64,000 nt of DNA, from the NCBI GenBank assembly GCA_019722365.1, contig JADFUC010001920.1, positions 62,001 to 126,000 on the forward strand, given 5' to 3'. Of this stretch, positions 12,112-23,460 are shown in pieces. The position numbers and the translations under genes were made by a program. The notes below the pieces were generated by a model that made no database searches, had not been told where the DNA came from, and saw only the letters and a program-made list of their open reading frames with translations. Every line of letters begins with the position of its first letter. Positions within the stretch are counted from its first letter, which is position 1. This DNA comes from Lithospermum erythrorhizon (taxonomy: Eukaryota > Streptophyta > Magnoliopsida > Boraginales > Boraginaceae).

Positions 12112-13110
12112 TGAAGGAAATACTATGGATATATGAGTATAAATACAAATCATAATTCGAGGGGATCTTAAAGTGCATACTACATTATTAAACAAAAACT
12201 TTTATATATTTACAATATATGAATAAGCAGTACTTACATTGCAGTGAATGAAATTCCACACAAGTTCAGCAGCGGTTCAAATTCACAACGTGAATTTGAC
12301 TTCCACCGACTCACCATTTGTAATATCAATACATTATGATATCTACAGTTGAATTACACACGGGAGAGGTTAAATCGAACGTTTATGCTAGTAAACAAGG
12401 ATGAACAAACTCAAAAACTCAGAAAAATCTTGGAGAATTTCGGCCAGGGGAGCGGCTACTTTTAGGGTTTTGATGAAAAAGATTTACAAAACTTATGATG
12501 AAAAAAAAACCACAAGTTTGCTTATATAGACTGGAGTTAAAAAGCCAAAGCAGAATGGCGACCCGTTAAGTATTAACTTGACTCGTTAACTACATTAGTT
12601 CGTTAACGCTAATGAGAGTTGAATATTTAATTAACTTAATTAAATAGTAATGAGTCAATATCAATAATCTTTCAAAGTTATTGATAAATACTAAAATTAC
12701 TCGAACAATTAAATAACTATTTAATTGAAGTTATTTGTTGTCGATATTCTACATAAAATGTAGAACCGCGTAATTGAGAAATACATTTCTCGATTATCTG
12801 ATTCTATTTAATTTCATACATGAAATATAACTCAACGTCAACGTATGTGTGTGTGACCTTCTGACTCGAGATAATAGTAAGTTGTATAATAATAATAATA
12901 ATTGACAATTACTATTATAACGATTAATAGGTAAGATCTATGATACATTTCATAACCCACTTAAATTATCATGAGAACACACTAGTAATATACAATTACT
13001 AAGTTGAACACTAAGTTCTGATAATCACATTTAACCCAGTAGTAAATAAATTGATACACAATTGTCGCAATGGGCATAATAAATGGAATCAATTCTCATT
13101 GATTTCAACG
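12112..13110 (-). repeat. 5' LTR of copia A
   Basis: Direct repeat of 8366-9299 and inverted repeat of the element B LTRs. On the minus strand it should start with TGTTGGAAATC but shows CGTTGAAATC, and it ends '...ATAGTATTTCCTTCA' next to the primer-binding site. The TTCCTTCA end is identical to the end of the element E LTR at 51734, showing that A, B and E are related families. Confidence 0.85.
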
Positions 13111-13959
13111 TGCCTCGTCTCTGTTAATCTTTACTATCTTCCTTTGTTTCCTTTACTTGCTTTGTGGTTGTTCGGTTCTATTTTTGTTTGTTTGAGTATT
13201 TACATCCATGTTGGCACAGGCTCACTTCTGACCTTGGTGGAAGAAGATCTTAGCCGTTTATTGGTAGGGATTCTACCTTAAAGAGTTTTGTATCAATGCA
13301 TTCGACCGCTTCCCATGCTTTTATGCAGGGAATTTAGATCCTCGCAAGTGGGATGGATTTTACATAGGACATCTTCCTTTACCCAGAAGCTCCTCCTTGT
13401 CCAACACAAGGGGGATTTCGGTTCTCGATCGGGTTAGAATATGCTTAAACATTTAAGCCGATTTCATCCAACATTACTTGCTCATGTGATTCATGCATGA
13501 AATTGCCAATCTAGTCTAGATAGAACTTTTGGGGTGGAAATAGTTTTTTAAAACAATGTAGTCTTTTATTCCTGAAAAAATAACGAGAGAGGGCTTACAC
13601 ATAGTATTTTTTGAATGACAAATCAAGCCCCCGGGATCTCGGCACTTGTCGCCTCAGGAGTCTACAGTTAAATGCATTGTTGGGCCCGCCATCCTCGGAT
13701 TATATGCGTCCTACGGAGACTCCAACTTCTGGATTTCCCGTGAGTAGATGCATGTCTTGCTCTTAGCACGGATCCTACCGGGAGGCTGTCGGGACGGACC
13801 ACTTTTTGTTATAGTAGTAGGAAGTCACCTTTCTTTTATACTTTGTCATTTTATCGACCACAATAGTCCTTTTTTCCTTCCTAACGAGGTCGAGTTGAGT
13901 CGCGAGCCTTGCTCGTTATCTAGGCTTCATCTATAGTATGTCACTTTCGAGTGGTGTCC

Positions 13960-14575
13960 GCCCTAAATTTTTCACCCGGCAGCGGGGCGTCGAATCGTAG
14001 ACTTGGTGAAGGGGTTTCTCGATGATTGGATCTGGGGGTTGTCGGAGAGCGACCATAAGCTATTGTTGAAGCTCCCGGTCAACACGCCTCCCTCTTTGTT
14101 GCAGCGATTTCTTCACACCATTGAAAGTGCAGTTCATTACCTCCACGACCATGGGCATGTGCATAGTACACTAAGGCCGTCCGGCTCCGCTGGCAGTCCT
14201 CGATCTTTCGGTATAAGCGGGTCCGTTGTCCCGTAGCGGGCACAGGGATACACCGAACCTTATGAAGATTTCCTTGAGGCTATTACACCTCTATCCCACT
14301 AGAGTTTGCTTTTATTGCTTGGTAATCTTACCATGATGACATATCTCTTGGATCCGGCGGTTCTTGGGAGGTCTCCCACTATATCGACTCCCCACTAGTA
14401 AAATGGGATTGGGTAGAGCATACTGACCATTTCATGAGGAGGTTGGTGAGGAATGTTGGCATGTCTCTGGAAAGCATCGCATTTTCTTACGTGGTCTTGA
14501 GCATCTGTGGCTATTGAGGGCCAGAATATCCCCGAGCATAGGATCTTCTGTGTCAGGGCTCTTGCATTAGTATTG
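13960..14575 (-). pseudogene. Ty3/gypsy integrase remnant
   Basis: Read on the minus strand, 14575 to about 14330 gives 'CSGIFWPSIATDAQDHVRKC' and then 'RHANIPHQPP'. These are the zinc-binding H2C2 region and linker of gypsy integrases ('GYYWP.......V..C..CQRHANIPRQPP'); the second Cys of the CxxC pair has become Phe. Next comes 'WGVDIVGDLPRTAGSKRYVI', the first catalytic Asp region. Further on are 'DNGPAYTERS' (second catalytic Asp), 'GNELHFQWCEEIAATKR' and 'EKPLHQVYDS', which fit the E-containing and C-terminal parts. Frames shift several times and stops intervene. The enzyme inserted element DNA into chromosomes. The 'RHANIP' type linker is usual in Tat-lineage elements. Confidence 0.7.
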
Positions 14576-15290
14576 TCTTCATGCGTACCCTGTCTTTTCT
14601 TGACGCCATCAGTCCTACCTTACGTGTCACGCGCTTTGAGAGCAACTTGATCCCTAAAATGATCTCGAGGTATAATACCCGATCAGCCAGTACTCTTTTC
14701 CAGCTACTGCCTCCGTATTTTATTAGCCACCGGGGTTTTATTAGCCACCGAACATCTCCAGGTAGGATCCCGATCCTTAGGAAGTCCAAGACATCCCACG
14801 ATACCAAGATGCGAGACCCTGCAATAGCGCTACTACATCCAGGTTGTTTGCGCGGAGCTCGTATCGAGCCTCACTGGTAGCTCTGATGACTTTATCAAGG
14901 ACTTCGTTGTTAAATCTGACTTGGCGGGGAAGTGTGCGTATAGTTCCTCCTGGACAAATGACAATACAGCGAGGGTTTCTCTAAATGAGGAAATCGCTCC
15001 TTAAGTGATCCGTAGCACCCGACAATCGTCCATGAGTTCTTATACTAACCATGCCATCTTTAGGGTGTTAACTCCCGCCCACATGACGTTTTTCCCGAAC
15101 CCAATGTATTGGTCTGAGCATTTAGCGAACCATCACGAAAGTCGGCAGACATTTGGATTGTCGAGGTTGATCATTCCTTTAGGGTGGGGAAATTCTCCAT
15201 TTAGTTCATTTTACGAAAAAGAGAAGGTTATGACTTTCTATTACCAATTATACGCTATAGTAAGCAATGATGACTGGTCGATTTAGATAG
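14576..15290 (-). other. Probable gypsy pol sequence upstream of integrase, unrecognisable
   Basis: The stretch has the base composition of the integrase remnant and should hold RNase H and linker sequence on the minus strand. I could not match any part with confidence. Open frames of 84-99 codons on both strands overlap one another and are taken as chance. Confidence 0.3.
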
Positions 15291-15299
15291 TATTAGACG

Positions 15300-15880
15300 G
15301 ATGAGCCTTGCGAGTTGTTAACCCGATCGCCTTAATCCAAATAAAGCCTAAAACAAAAACAGATTACCCGACCGAAACACTCACGATGATCCAATTCGGT
15401 AAGAATCGAGTGAGTATAGTTTCTCCAAATAGATTTTGGGTATCAAAGTGAACTTATTTGATTTGTCTCAAGGTTTACCTTTTATAGGTGCTTGGACCAT
15501 TACCGTATTGAGTTTTTGATTGTCCCATTACTATCAAGTAGTAACGGTTCCGGCTCATTAAGATATTAGATAATTATGGTCTTGATACTTACCCATAATT
15601 GTCCTCTTAGTGGCTCATCCTACAGATTATCGACTAGTGAATCGTGGATTCATGAGCTTAGAGTTGTGCGGCTCAACCCCTTTTCCATGTCCATCTCGTG
15701 GCCCAGATCCATTTATTTAGTATTAAGTCTTCATGACCAACCCTTGGACCAATGATCCGCTTTGGGTGAGCCCAATCTCACTTGGACCAATCCTTTGGGC
15801 AGGCCATTATTTTGCCCATTATTTATGGAATATGTAATTATCACCCATTTATACGGGATCCCAAACCAAAAAAGATCTTC
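15300..15880 (-). repeat. Right gypsy LTR remnant
   Basis: 15300-15665 is the direct repeat of 7520-7900. The part beyond 15665 has no partner at the left copy. Read on the minus strand it contains 'ggtttgggatcccgtataaatgggtgataa', a plausible LTR TATA region. The LTR may therefore extend to about 15880 and be truncated in the other copy. Confidence 0.5.
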
Positions 15881-15899
15881 GATATTGGACATTAATGCT

Positions 15900-16735
15900 T
15901 TCAAAGACTAAACAAATTGAACTAGATAAAAAATATATTATGTTCTACATTGATGTCTCCGAACACATTGAACCGAATCAAACCATAATGGATTTGACTC
16001 GATATATACCCAACTAGATTTTACTTGAAAGATGAGTCTACTTGCCAACTCGACTTAATTTAAGTACTTTGAATTAATGCATAGTTAGTACTCATTATCA
16101 ATTTAACATCTATATAACGTATATCGAGTTGAGTTCAGAATTTGACTTCAAAGTGATCAAATTTAAAACTTACGTTTTAACTCGACTTACACTGCAGTAC
16201 TGAACCAAATCAAATTGCATGAAATTTTCGAATCGAACCATGACAACTTTTATCTTGGTTTAGGTATGTATTGTTTAGAGGCCTAGATATGGATAGACTT
16301 GACCATCCAAGTGAGATAACAAACTAACAATGATGAATCGACAGTTCATAAATAGTTCATCAACTGCCCTACGTTCCAACTGGTTATCTGGTTAAATAGA
16401 AAAGGCATAAAGTCAAAAAAAATTTAAGTTCCAAATGGTGCAGTTAGTAGTCCCTTTCTAGTGTAGTTATGACTCTCTTAGTACGAAGAGGACACAAAAA
16501 AACACAGCAGTAACACTACAATCAATGTGTTAACAGATTAATTGGAAGAGAAACAAAAAAGAAATAGTCAAAGAAAATGAAATAGCAATAAAGGACTTGG
16601 TGACACAGTTGAAAGACTACAACATCATATGGTTTCTCTTTGTTATTGCAGATTGTAATTATAGCTAGCTCGATAAAGTCTGTAATGACTTCAAAATAGG
16701 AGCACGATGAAAGATTTACATGCATAACTACAAGA
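15900..16735. other. HSA32 3' flank with an interspersed repeat
   Basis: Around 15960-16250 there are repeated 'gaaccgaatcaaa', 'ttgactcgata', 'aactcgactta' and 'tcgaatcgaacca' words. This looks like an interspersed non-coding repeat of the 'cgaaccgaac' type common in plant genomes. 16500-16735 probably contains the HSA32 3' untranslated region (minus strand). I see no clear polyadenylation signal that I would fix a 3' end on. Confidence 0.35.
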
Positions 16736-19700
16736 CTAGAGAAGATAATATGACGAACCAAGAACAGATGTGTGGTTTTTACCCAGCTTACGTCCACGAA
16801 GGCACTCCAAATCCATCACTTGAGAATGATCAACAAACAGGTTCACCTGAAATGCCCAAATCTTAAGATATTTGTTTAAGACTTCAAAAACAGAACTTAT
16901 ATTATTTTGTTGATCATCAAGAGAGGAATTAGTACATTTGGACCATATTGTTGGATGAACCACTCTGAGGTTTTTGGATTTGATGCTTCAAACATGGTCT
17001 TTTCAAGTCCCAGCCGCCCTATGATCTTCGCAATGATGTCTGCCCTCATCGAGTCAGCATACCGGCATACATCATCAGCATCAACTGTAATCATATCTGC
17101 CCCAGCTTCTAAGCATCTTTCAGCTCTCTTAATCAAAAGATCCACATTCTCAATGAATTCTACAAAAAAGGAAACACGAGCATGGAGAGGTTAATATTTA
17201 AGAACTACCACCAACCATTATAAACACAATATTCAAGAACTCAGGATTTAGTATAATCTTGTTGCTAAGCAATAAAATTTAGGGAACTCTGATTACGATT
17301 TTTTGTTGCAGATTCTCAACCCTCAGTTGCAGCTGCAATGTGCACAGAACAACTTTAAAAGAGGATTACCAAGAAAGATTTACATATAGAATACAGTTCC
17401 ACCACTCAACTGTTGGTGCATATTTTGAAAACAATGTTTACTTCTCGGAGGCTTGGGTTCTACAGAGTTTTCATAGTGAAAAGTGCTGTCAAAATGTTTC
17501 TGCTGGGTTGGCTGCAAACATAGTACTTGTGTTCTCTCACTAAATAAAATATAGATCATAAAATCAAGTTCATCTTCAGATGATTACAGCTTTGGCTAAC
17601 AAGAAACAAAGAAGTAACATATCTGAGAATCCTTTCCCCTAAAATCCGAAGACGAAATAGAAAGAAGCTCTGCAATTCTGTAATAGATTTTTTCTTTCAC
17701 AGCCTTTGAATCTTTCTTGATTCAAACTGCCTTGATCAATGTCAGTTAAATGGGTGCATATGGGTATTGGTGTAGTGATAGGAAATAGTGGATTATTCAA
17801 GTCATGTTGTGACACTCTGCCATTTAATTGACAGACTGTATACGTCTTTAGAAGTCGTGAAAATCATATCAGAGAAAGGAAATATATATAAGTAACTTTA
17901 CCAACCTGAATCTCGAGCCTTTGGTATAACATAAGAACCATATGCTCTATCACCGCTCGGTGGTACATCAGACTTATTGAACTTAAGTGCAAACAGTGGC
18001 TTTGCTCTTAGACCTGAGCTCTTAACTAATCGAACATATCTCAAGAGAGTCTCTTCAGGAATTCCAAGCAATCCAACATCAATTTCAATTGAATCGAAAC
18101 CCAATCTCTTGCATTCCTGATATGAATTCTTCTCATAAGAGAAACAGGGAACGAGAAAATAGAAAAAGTGCCTGCAAAGTATAATACCCCGTTGTTGATA
18201 CACATACCTCAATATAATTGTTAAAAGAAGATGGACCTTTGCGAAGTAAATGCTCAGCCCAGTCACCAGAACTCACATATACATTGTGCCTATGGGCCAT
18301 GTCAGTTACTTCTTTGATGAATGACCTTGGGGTCAAACAATGGGATCCTCCCGTGAACTTAAGCCCGTCAACAAATTGACCCATTGACTCAAAGACATCC
18401 TGCAAATGACAGCTTTACACTTAACCTATCTTTCATTCACTATTCACAATGCACTATTAAGATGCTTACATCCAAAGTGGAATGAATCAACACTTAAGCC
18501 AACAAGGATCGACTGTTTAGTGTGTTGTGTTATGACGGTTGATTGAGCTCGAATAACAACAAACAAGGAAACATCATGGGTTCATCATGAATGAGAAAAA
18601 TTAAGACCAACATGCACAAGGTAGAATGACAAATAAACTTGGGAAGAAAGACACTACAAAACAAAAACCCCAAGAATCCAGGATAAGAATTATACAAGTA
18701 AGATATCATTGAGCAGGTTTCTGATCAATAAAATATATTTTTTTGTTGATTTCAACGAATAAGTACTATGTCAAGGGCATGATTGAAATGAAAACTATAA
18801 ACTTCTAGTTGAAGAATTAAACTATTGACTTCTAAATGTGAAACTACATGCAGAAAAGACCCAACTCACCCCACTCAGAAAGAAGGAAAGTAATCCATAT
18901 CAAGAATTAACAAGCCCTTGTCATATAAGGTATTTTCCAATTAGTGTTTTGGATAACAGCCCCATGTTTATTATCATGGTAATAAAGCTAAAGCTCAGGC
19001 AAGAAATCACAGAATACCAACTACTCAGAGGCACAATGCATTAGGTAATTCAGTAAGGAAATCTGATATTTTCAAAACATTGATCCGATAAACCTAAAAA
19101 GCTAATCCATCAAGATACACTAAATCATAGGATTTCCAACAAATTAATTCTCTGAAAACGATAACTAGGAGACCTCAACTAATCAAAGTTCGTATCCCAA
19201 TCATTCCTAAAACGTTCTTTATATAACCTTATTTCAATTGACCAGGCTCATGTTCACCATATATCCCCCTTTCCAAGAATTATTAACTAAGAAATTGAAA
19301 ATTTCTCATGCAAAAATGCACTCAACTTCAAAACTGTCCGAAAAAAACTAGTCACAACTTACTCGTTTAATCATCAGACTCAGACCATATCAAAACTGCA
19401 ATCACCCATTATTTAGATCAGATAGCGTAACATTACAACAAACCAACTAATTAGTAACTTAAAAATTATATCTTCTCTAGCTAAATTTAAAAATCATACA
19501 ACCTCCATTTCAAAACGATGGTCTAGTCAAAATTAATGAAATTAACAAACTTTATAGCCTTAACTAACACTAATAACATTGATTCGAAACAAAAGAATCA
19601 TGTCAATTCGGAAATAGTTCCCTATTATCCCAGAGTAATAATGGTACTATCCAACACCTTTACCAGCTTAGATAGCCTTCGTAAGATTATAAAGACAGGA

Positions 19701-21409
19701 TTAGAATCGTAAGATATTAACGAATATTAAAATATGTTACTTTTTGGCCAAGGCACCCATGAACTATTGCATAATTTTCTACGTAGCCCCGAACTTATTC
19801 TTTCTGGTTCTACGCCTTATTATTTTTTTATCCTGACACACCCCTAAACAATCGCTCTTGAACTGCGACACCCTCAAACCTAATTTTTCACTAAATACAA
19901 GAAATAATCATATTACCCCCAAAACACACAAAGGAAATGATTATTTTATCCTATATCAGACTCATAAGAGACAAACCTTTAACGACTATAGATCCCGATA
20001 TTAAACGGCACTATTTTATCCCTAACACTAGCACTCAAGATAGTAATAAACTATAAGTGACACATTTTAAATATTTTATAAAATTAAAATAAACATCCAC
20101 ACTTTTATTCTATTAACATACCCCACCTCTTTCTTCACCCCATCCCCACCTCTGCCCCCACCCCCTACCCCACCAAACAGTCCCCCACCTTCACCCCCTT
20201 CCCTACCCCCCCCAACTGCCCCCTACATAGTACATGAAAATTAAAAGCTCATTATTCCAGCATATAAATTTTTGCAAGAGATTGAGTAAATTGTTTACCA
20301 ATCAATTTATATTGACTTACTCCTAATCAAGCTATCACAGACTAGACTATTATTATTTGAATCAGTGGATGACATTGCATTTTGTTGTTTGATGAAAGCA
20401 CGCCACTCATCGATGTATGGAGCTCCATCACCATTTTTTCTACAATTTTGATTTTAAGCAAAAAAATATTATGGAGCTCCAAAATCATTAATCTAGCTAA
20501 ATTATACATCAACTTTATCTATCAATTTGTAACCTCTTTTTCACCAATTATCTATCAATTTGTAACCTCCAAAATCATTAATCTATCAATTTGTAACCTC
20601 TTTTTCACCAAAAAGATTAGATCTTTTTCTGTAATTTTGGTTTCAGTAAAGTCACCATTTTTGCATAACATTAGAGGTTTTGAAGCTTTTCAGTAAATGT
20701 GGTTTTGAGCTTTGGGATGTTGGTGAGCTAAACGGCAGAGGATGCCATAAACAAAGAAAAGACGCGAAAATTTTAAAGAAAATTGCCCCAGACAAGAAAA
20801 ATAATATAAGGGCCTGCAAATAAGTTCAGGGACACATATGTTAGCAATACTATCCGTTGACATAGTTTTTTCACCAAATAATATACTCCCTCCGTCTCAA
20901 TTTAACAATTTAATTGACCATCTAGCTCTATTTTAATAACATAATATATATTATGAGAAGATAAAAGAGAATTTTTTAATTCCAATTCAAATCGTTGCAT
21001 TAATAAAGTAAATGATGAATTATAATGAAACATTGCTACATGATAAACTAAATTGAGACCGCGGAAGTACAACATGTACAAATATAATATATACTTGAGT
21101 TAAAAATTTAAAAATTGAACCATGAAAATTCAAAACTAGAAGATCCTTGTGAAATTAAGGCATAATCTCTTTTTTAGGTGAAGTTAAATTGAATACAAAA
21201 TTGCATGATATGGAATATGATAAATATCTACCTTAGAGCAACATGCTTAACAAACATACAAATATTAAGGAAAAAAAAAAAGCAACCTGAAGAATTCCTT
21301 GAGAGAAAAGGGAATAATGGGGACCCCTCATTTCAGTAACACCAAATCTACGAGGCTTTTCTGGACGATCTTCATCTTCATTGAAGCTTTTCCATCTGTA
21401 AGCTGCCAT
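16736..21409 (-). CDS. HSA32: HSA32, heat-stress-associated 32-kDa protein, complete, 5 exons
   Basis: Exons on the minus strand are 21287-21409, 18208-18399, 17906-18116, 16936-17159 and 16736-16846. All junctions are GT-AG and the joined frame is open for 286 codons, ending TAG. The protein starts MAAYRWKSFNEDEDRPEKPR and ends VLGSSYYLL. It contains 'GQFVDGLKFTGGSH', 'NVYVSSGDWAEHLL', 'GLRAKPLFALKFNKSD', 'CLEAGADMITVDADDV', 'IIGRLGLEKTMFEASNP' and 'NLFVDHSQVMDLECLRGRKLG'. This matches plant HSA32 along its whole length. HSA32 belongs to the phosphosulfolactate synthase (ComA) TIM-barrel family but is known in plants for prolonging acquired heat tolerance after priming, in interplay with HSP101. 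Its enzymatic activity is unsettled. The length equals that of the Arabidopsis protein as I recall it. Intron 1 is 2,887 bases and full of repeats; the other introns are 91, 746 and 89 bases. This is the only gene in the window that looks fully functional. Confidence 0.95.
20115..20225. repeat. C-rich tract (G-rich on the HSA32 sense strand)
   Basis: About 110 bases consist mostly of runs of C broken by A and T, with more than ten runs of three or more Cs on the plus strand. On the transcribed sense strand of HSA32 this is a polymer of G-runs separated by one to seven bases. That is the layout that can form stacked G-quadruplexes in DNA or in the unspliced RNA. Confidence 0.85.
20517..20620. 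repeat. Minisatellite in HSA32 intron 1
   Basis: 'atctatcaatttgtaacct' occurs three times (near 20517, 20550 and 20582), twice followed by 'ctttttcacca' and once by 'ccaaaatcatta'. The phrase 'ccaaaatcattaatcta' also occurs upstream near 20478 and again at 20569. The unit is about 31-33 bases. Copies are nearly identical, so the array is young. Confidence 0.8.
20886..21067. mobile_element. Stowaway-type MITE (182 bp) in HSA32 intron 1
   Basis: It starts CTCCCTCCGTCTCAATTTA and ends TAAATTGAGACCGCGGAAG, an imperfect terminal inverted repeat of the Stowaway (Tc1/mariner) type. The flanking dinucleotide is TA on both sides (20884-20885 and 21068-21069), as expected for this superfamily. There is no coding capacity. 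It lies about 220 bases from the intron 1 donor. Confidence 0.85.
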
Positions 21410-21700
21410 CTTCTTTCTTTATTATTTCAGAGGAACACCAAATATTTTATTGTTTTGGTTAAAGAATGTGATTATTGCAGAAATGAGGTTTATAATTAGA
21501 GATGGAAGTGGACAATGCTTTTGGGACAAAATGGAGAAGCATTCCAATGTCTAGAACCACAAGCGAAAGCCTATCTTTTTCCTGGAAAATCTGTTCTTTA
21601 CACCAAGGGGCCCACGTGTCATTTGCATGATTGTTTTCTTTTGATAATTAATAGGGACCACTACGTAATTTATATTTCAAATAAATAATAAGACTTCATA
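21410..21700 (-). promoter_or_regulatory. HSA32 promoter region
   Basis: A G-box/ABRE-like CCACGTGTC lies at 21612-21620, about 205 bases upstream of the start codon. It is a typical target of bZIP and bHLH factors. A TATA-like 'TTATAAAC' on the minus strand lies near 21487-21494, about 80 bases upstream. I looked for heat-shock elements. Only imperfect ones appear: 'gtctagaac' (21553-21561, one base off TTCnnGAA) beside 'agaagcattcc', and 'ttttcctggaaaa' (spacer of three instead of two). Heat-factor control is known for HSA32 in Arabidopsis but cannot be read firmly here. Confidence 0.5.
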
Positions 21701-22870
21701 AAGAGTTTATACTAGAAAAATAAAAACTAAAATTAAACCTAGAGCTATGGTACATGTCATCAAAAGAGGAGCACTGTGACATCCACCACATTACATATAT
21801 TGTATAACTCTTTCAGAATTCTTTCCAATCTTCGCTTTTGTTAACTCGTCCATGTACTTACTCCATATCCGTAGAAAAGTTGTTAAAGAGATAAAAACTT
21901 CAGCGTAGTGCAATCCCGTGAAAGTTTCCTCCATCATAATCTTGTAGCCTTGGTATCGTCATCATGGGTAAAATCAACATGCTGCATTGCTGACAGTTGG
22001 GTACTGAGACCCTGGATATCGACGGGTCCAACTAACAGCGCCTTTATAACCAGAGTTATGTAGCCCGAGGAAAATGGTAATGTAGGTAGGCCACAGTCCG
22101 AACATCGACATTTTTTACCATAAGGCCGCCATGAAGTCTATATTTTGTAAGATATGGCCTGGAGTTAAAGGGCTCGAAAGCGCGATTTGTGATGCCAGTG
22201 AGGCTGACTAAAATGAAATTCATTATTTTATAAATGAATTTCTTTTGACATTTTTGCCCGTGATTTTCTATATATCGAAGATGACTTCATTCCCGCAGAA
22301 AGCCAAACGCTTCCAAAAAGAGTTCCCAATGAACATAATGCTTAGTTTTAAGTGATATTCTAAGATTTCCATTTGTTTGTTATCCAAGATCAAGTGGCTA
22401 AGGGAGATTTCAAGAATAGGTATAATGTTTAAAAGAGTCTCCCCTAAACAAGCCTAGAAAAGGAGCTTAGGCAAAAGTGCATTCAAGAGAAACGGAATTT
22501 GAGATTTTATTCTTGTGATTGTTTTTAAGGAGTCTATTCATCATAATCTTCCGTAAGAAATTTTTATCTATTTGGAAAACAAGCTTCAAAATCAACTTTC
22601 AAGAGCTAGGAGCCGTATTTAGGGATTTGAAATACAATGTCAGGAATTCTTTTTTATTTGGCGATAGCCAGTAGGTTACAAGAGTTGCTTTTACTATTAC
22701 ATAAATAATAGGAAGAGTATAAATTTAGGAGGCGGATGGTAAAGAATAATGCATGGGATCCAATTTATTTTATAATAAAATCATTAATTTTTTTTATTTG
22801 TAGTATTTCATCCCTTATTTTATTTTTAGGGGATATGATAATGCACATGCTCTAAGGATTTTTTCCTAGG
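21700..22870. other. Intergenic, nothing recognised
   Basis: No open frame of note on either strand. A moderately GC-rich part at 21940-22200 ('ctggatatcgacgggtccaac' ... 'ggcctggagttaaagggctcgaaag') looks like a fragment of an LTR or pol region, but no motif could be matched. Confidence 0.3.
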
Positions 22871-22876
22871 CTGTCA

Positions 22877-23133
22877 CTCTCCATCTCTAAAACGATTGAT
22901 GCTTTTAGCTCAATGCACACGAATTAAGGCGCGATGTCTTTTACCTTATTTATCCTTATGATGTTCTTCTTTTTATTTATGTCTAAGAAGTAATTAATGA
23001 TATTAATTAAAGCAAACAAAATAGTATATAAAAGAGAAAACTAGCGGAAAAAGATACTCAAATGTAAAAAAATTAAATATTTTGATACAAAGAACATTAG
23101 GCTAAAACATCAATCATTTAGAGACGGAAGGAG
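22877..23133. mobile_element. Stowaway-like MITE (about 257 bp)
   Basis: Left end CTCTCCATCTCTAAAACGATTGATG, right end CATCAATCATTTAGAGACGGAAGGAG. The two are inverted copies over about 25 bases with few mismatches. A TA follows on the right; the left flank is CA, so the duplication is not perfect. Non-coding. Confidence 0.65.
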
Positions 23134-23275
23134 TAATCCCTTTTTAGTGTCTTATTTTATCAAATTATGTAAGAAAAAGTGGAGGAAAAATTATGTTTAT
23201 GAGATTAATTTAATTTTTGTTCTTAAACTTTGTGCAAAATTAAATGGTCTTTAGAAAAAGGATGGAGGAGTAATG
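23134..23275. mobile_element. Second MITE-like unit adjoining the first
   Basis: Directly after the MITE at 22877-23133 comes 'taatccctttttagtgtctta'. About 120 bases later 'ggtctttagaaaaaggatggaggagta' is its approximate inverse. The match is weaker, and it may be one arm of a tandem MITE insertion. Confidence 0.4.
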
Positions 23276-23460
23276 TCATGTATATTATTTCATCGGTATA
23301 TTTCTGTAGAAAAAACTTATTTTGTAATTTAACACAAATCTAATGACATATTTTTATATTTTGCATGAATCTGATGTTATATTTTTGTACTTTGCAAAAA
23401 TTTAATGATATATTTTGAAACATTTGTTAGATTTGCGTAATCATATCCATAATTTATACT

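Larger units (their letters stand above)
8366..13110 (-). mobile_element. Copia element A (minus), internally deleted
   Basis: Two direct repeats of about 940-1000 bases (8366-9299 and 12112-13110) enclose a 2.8-kb internal region. Read on the minus strand, the right LTR is followed by a primer-binding site (12096-12109), a GC-rich leader block (about 11380-11520) and a gag remnant (9565-10083). No protease, integrase, reverse transcriptase or RNase H was found, so the element lost its pol region. The LTRs match, in opposite orientation, those of element B at 41522-50103. The left LTR lacks its last 50 or so bases. The element sits inside the gypsy relic at 7400-15880. Confidence 0.8.
7400..15880 (-). 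mobile_element. Decayed Ty3/gypsy element with nested copia insertion
   Basis: Two direct copies of a segment of about 360-480 bases flank this region (about 7520-7900 and 15300-15665). They share 'cgagtgagtatagtttctc.aaatagattttgggtatc', 'ggtgcttgga', 'ttccggctcattaagat' and 'ggataattatggtcttgata'. They are read as remnants of the two LTRs. A gypsy integrase remnant lies on the minus strand between them (13960-14575). Copia element A occupies 8366-13110 and must have arrived later. Gag, protease and reverse transcriptase of the gypsy element are not recognisable and seem to be deleted between the integrase and the right LTR. Exact ends are uncertain. Confidence 0.5.
19740..20870. mobile_element. 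Possible non-autonomous DNA element in HSA32 intron 1
   Basis: The left end holds 'ggccaaggcacccatgaactattgcataattttctacgtagccccgaacttattctttc'. The right end holds 'aatataagggcctgcaaataagttcagggacacatatg'. 'cccgaactta' on the left and 'taagttcaggg' on the right are inverse to each other. Such 'gaactattgcataattttc' ends are widespread in eudicot repeats. I could not define exact termini or a target duplication, so both borders are approximate. Confidence 0.35.
18400..21286 (-). other. HSA32 intron 1 (2.9 kb, repeat-laden)
   Basis: Donor CAG|GTTGCT at 21286 and acceptor ATTTGCAG|GATGTC at 18400. The proximal 1.3 kb (18400-19740) is plain AT-rich intron. From about 19740 to 20870 lies an inserted-looking block with 'catgaactattgcataattttc...gccccgaacttattc' at one end and 'caaataagttcagggacac' at the other. 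These words are partly inverse, as in a non-autonomous DNA element. Inside it are a C-rich tract and a minisatellite, and after it a Stowaway MITE; all have their own entries. Confidence 0.85.

Noticed and set aside
14003..14236. Plus-strand frame with a kinase-like phrase (HTIESAVHYLHDHGHVHSTL, resembling the HRD-loop region)
   Set aside because: The minus strand of the same bases reads as the C-terminal part of a gypsy integrase, continuous with clear integrase motifs upstream. The kinase look is an antisense coincidence.
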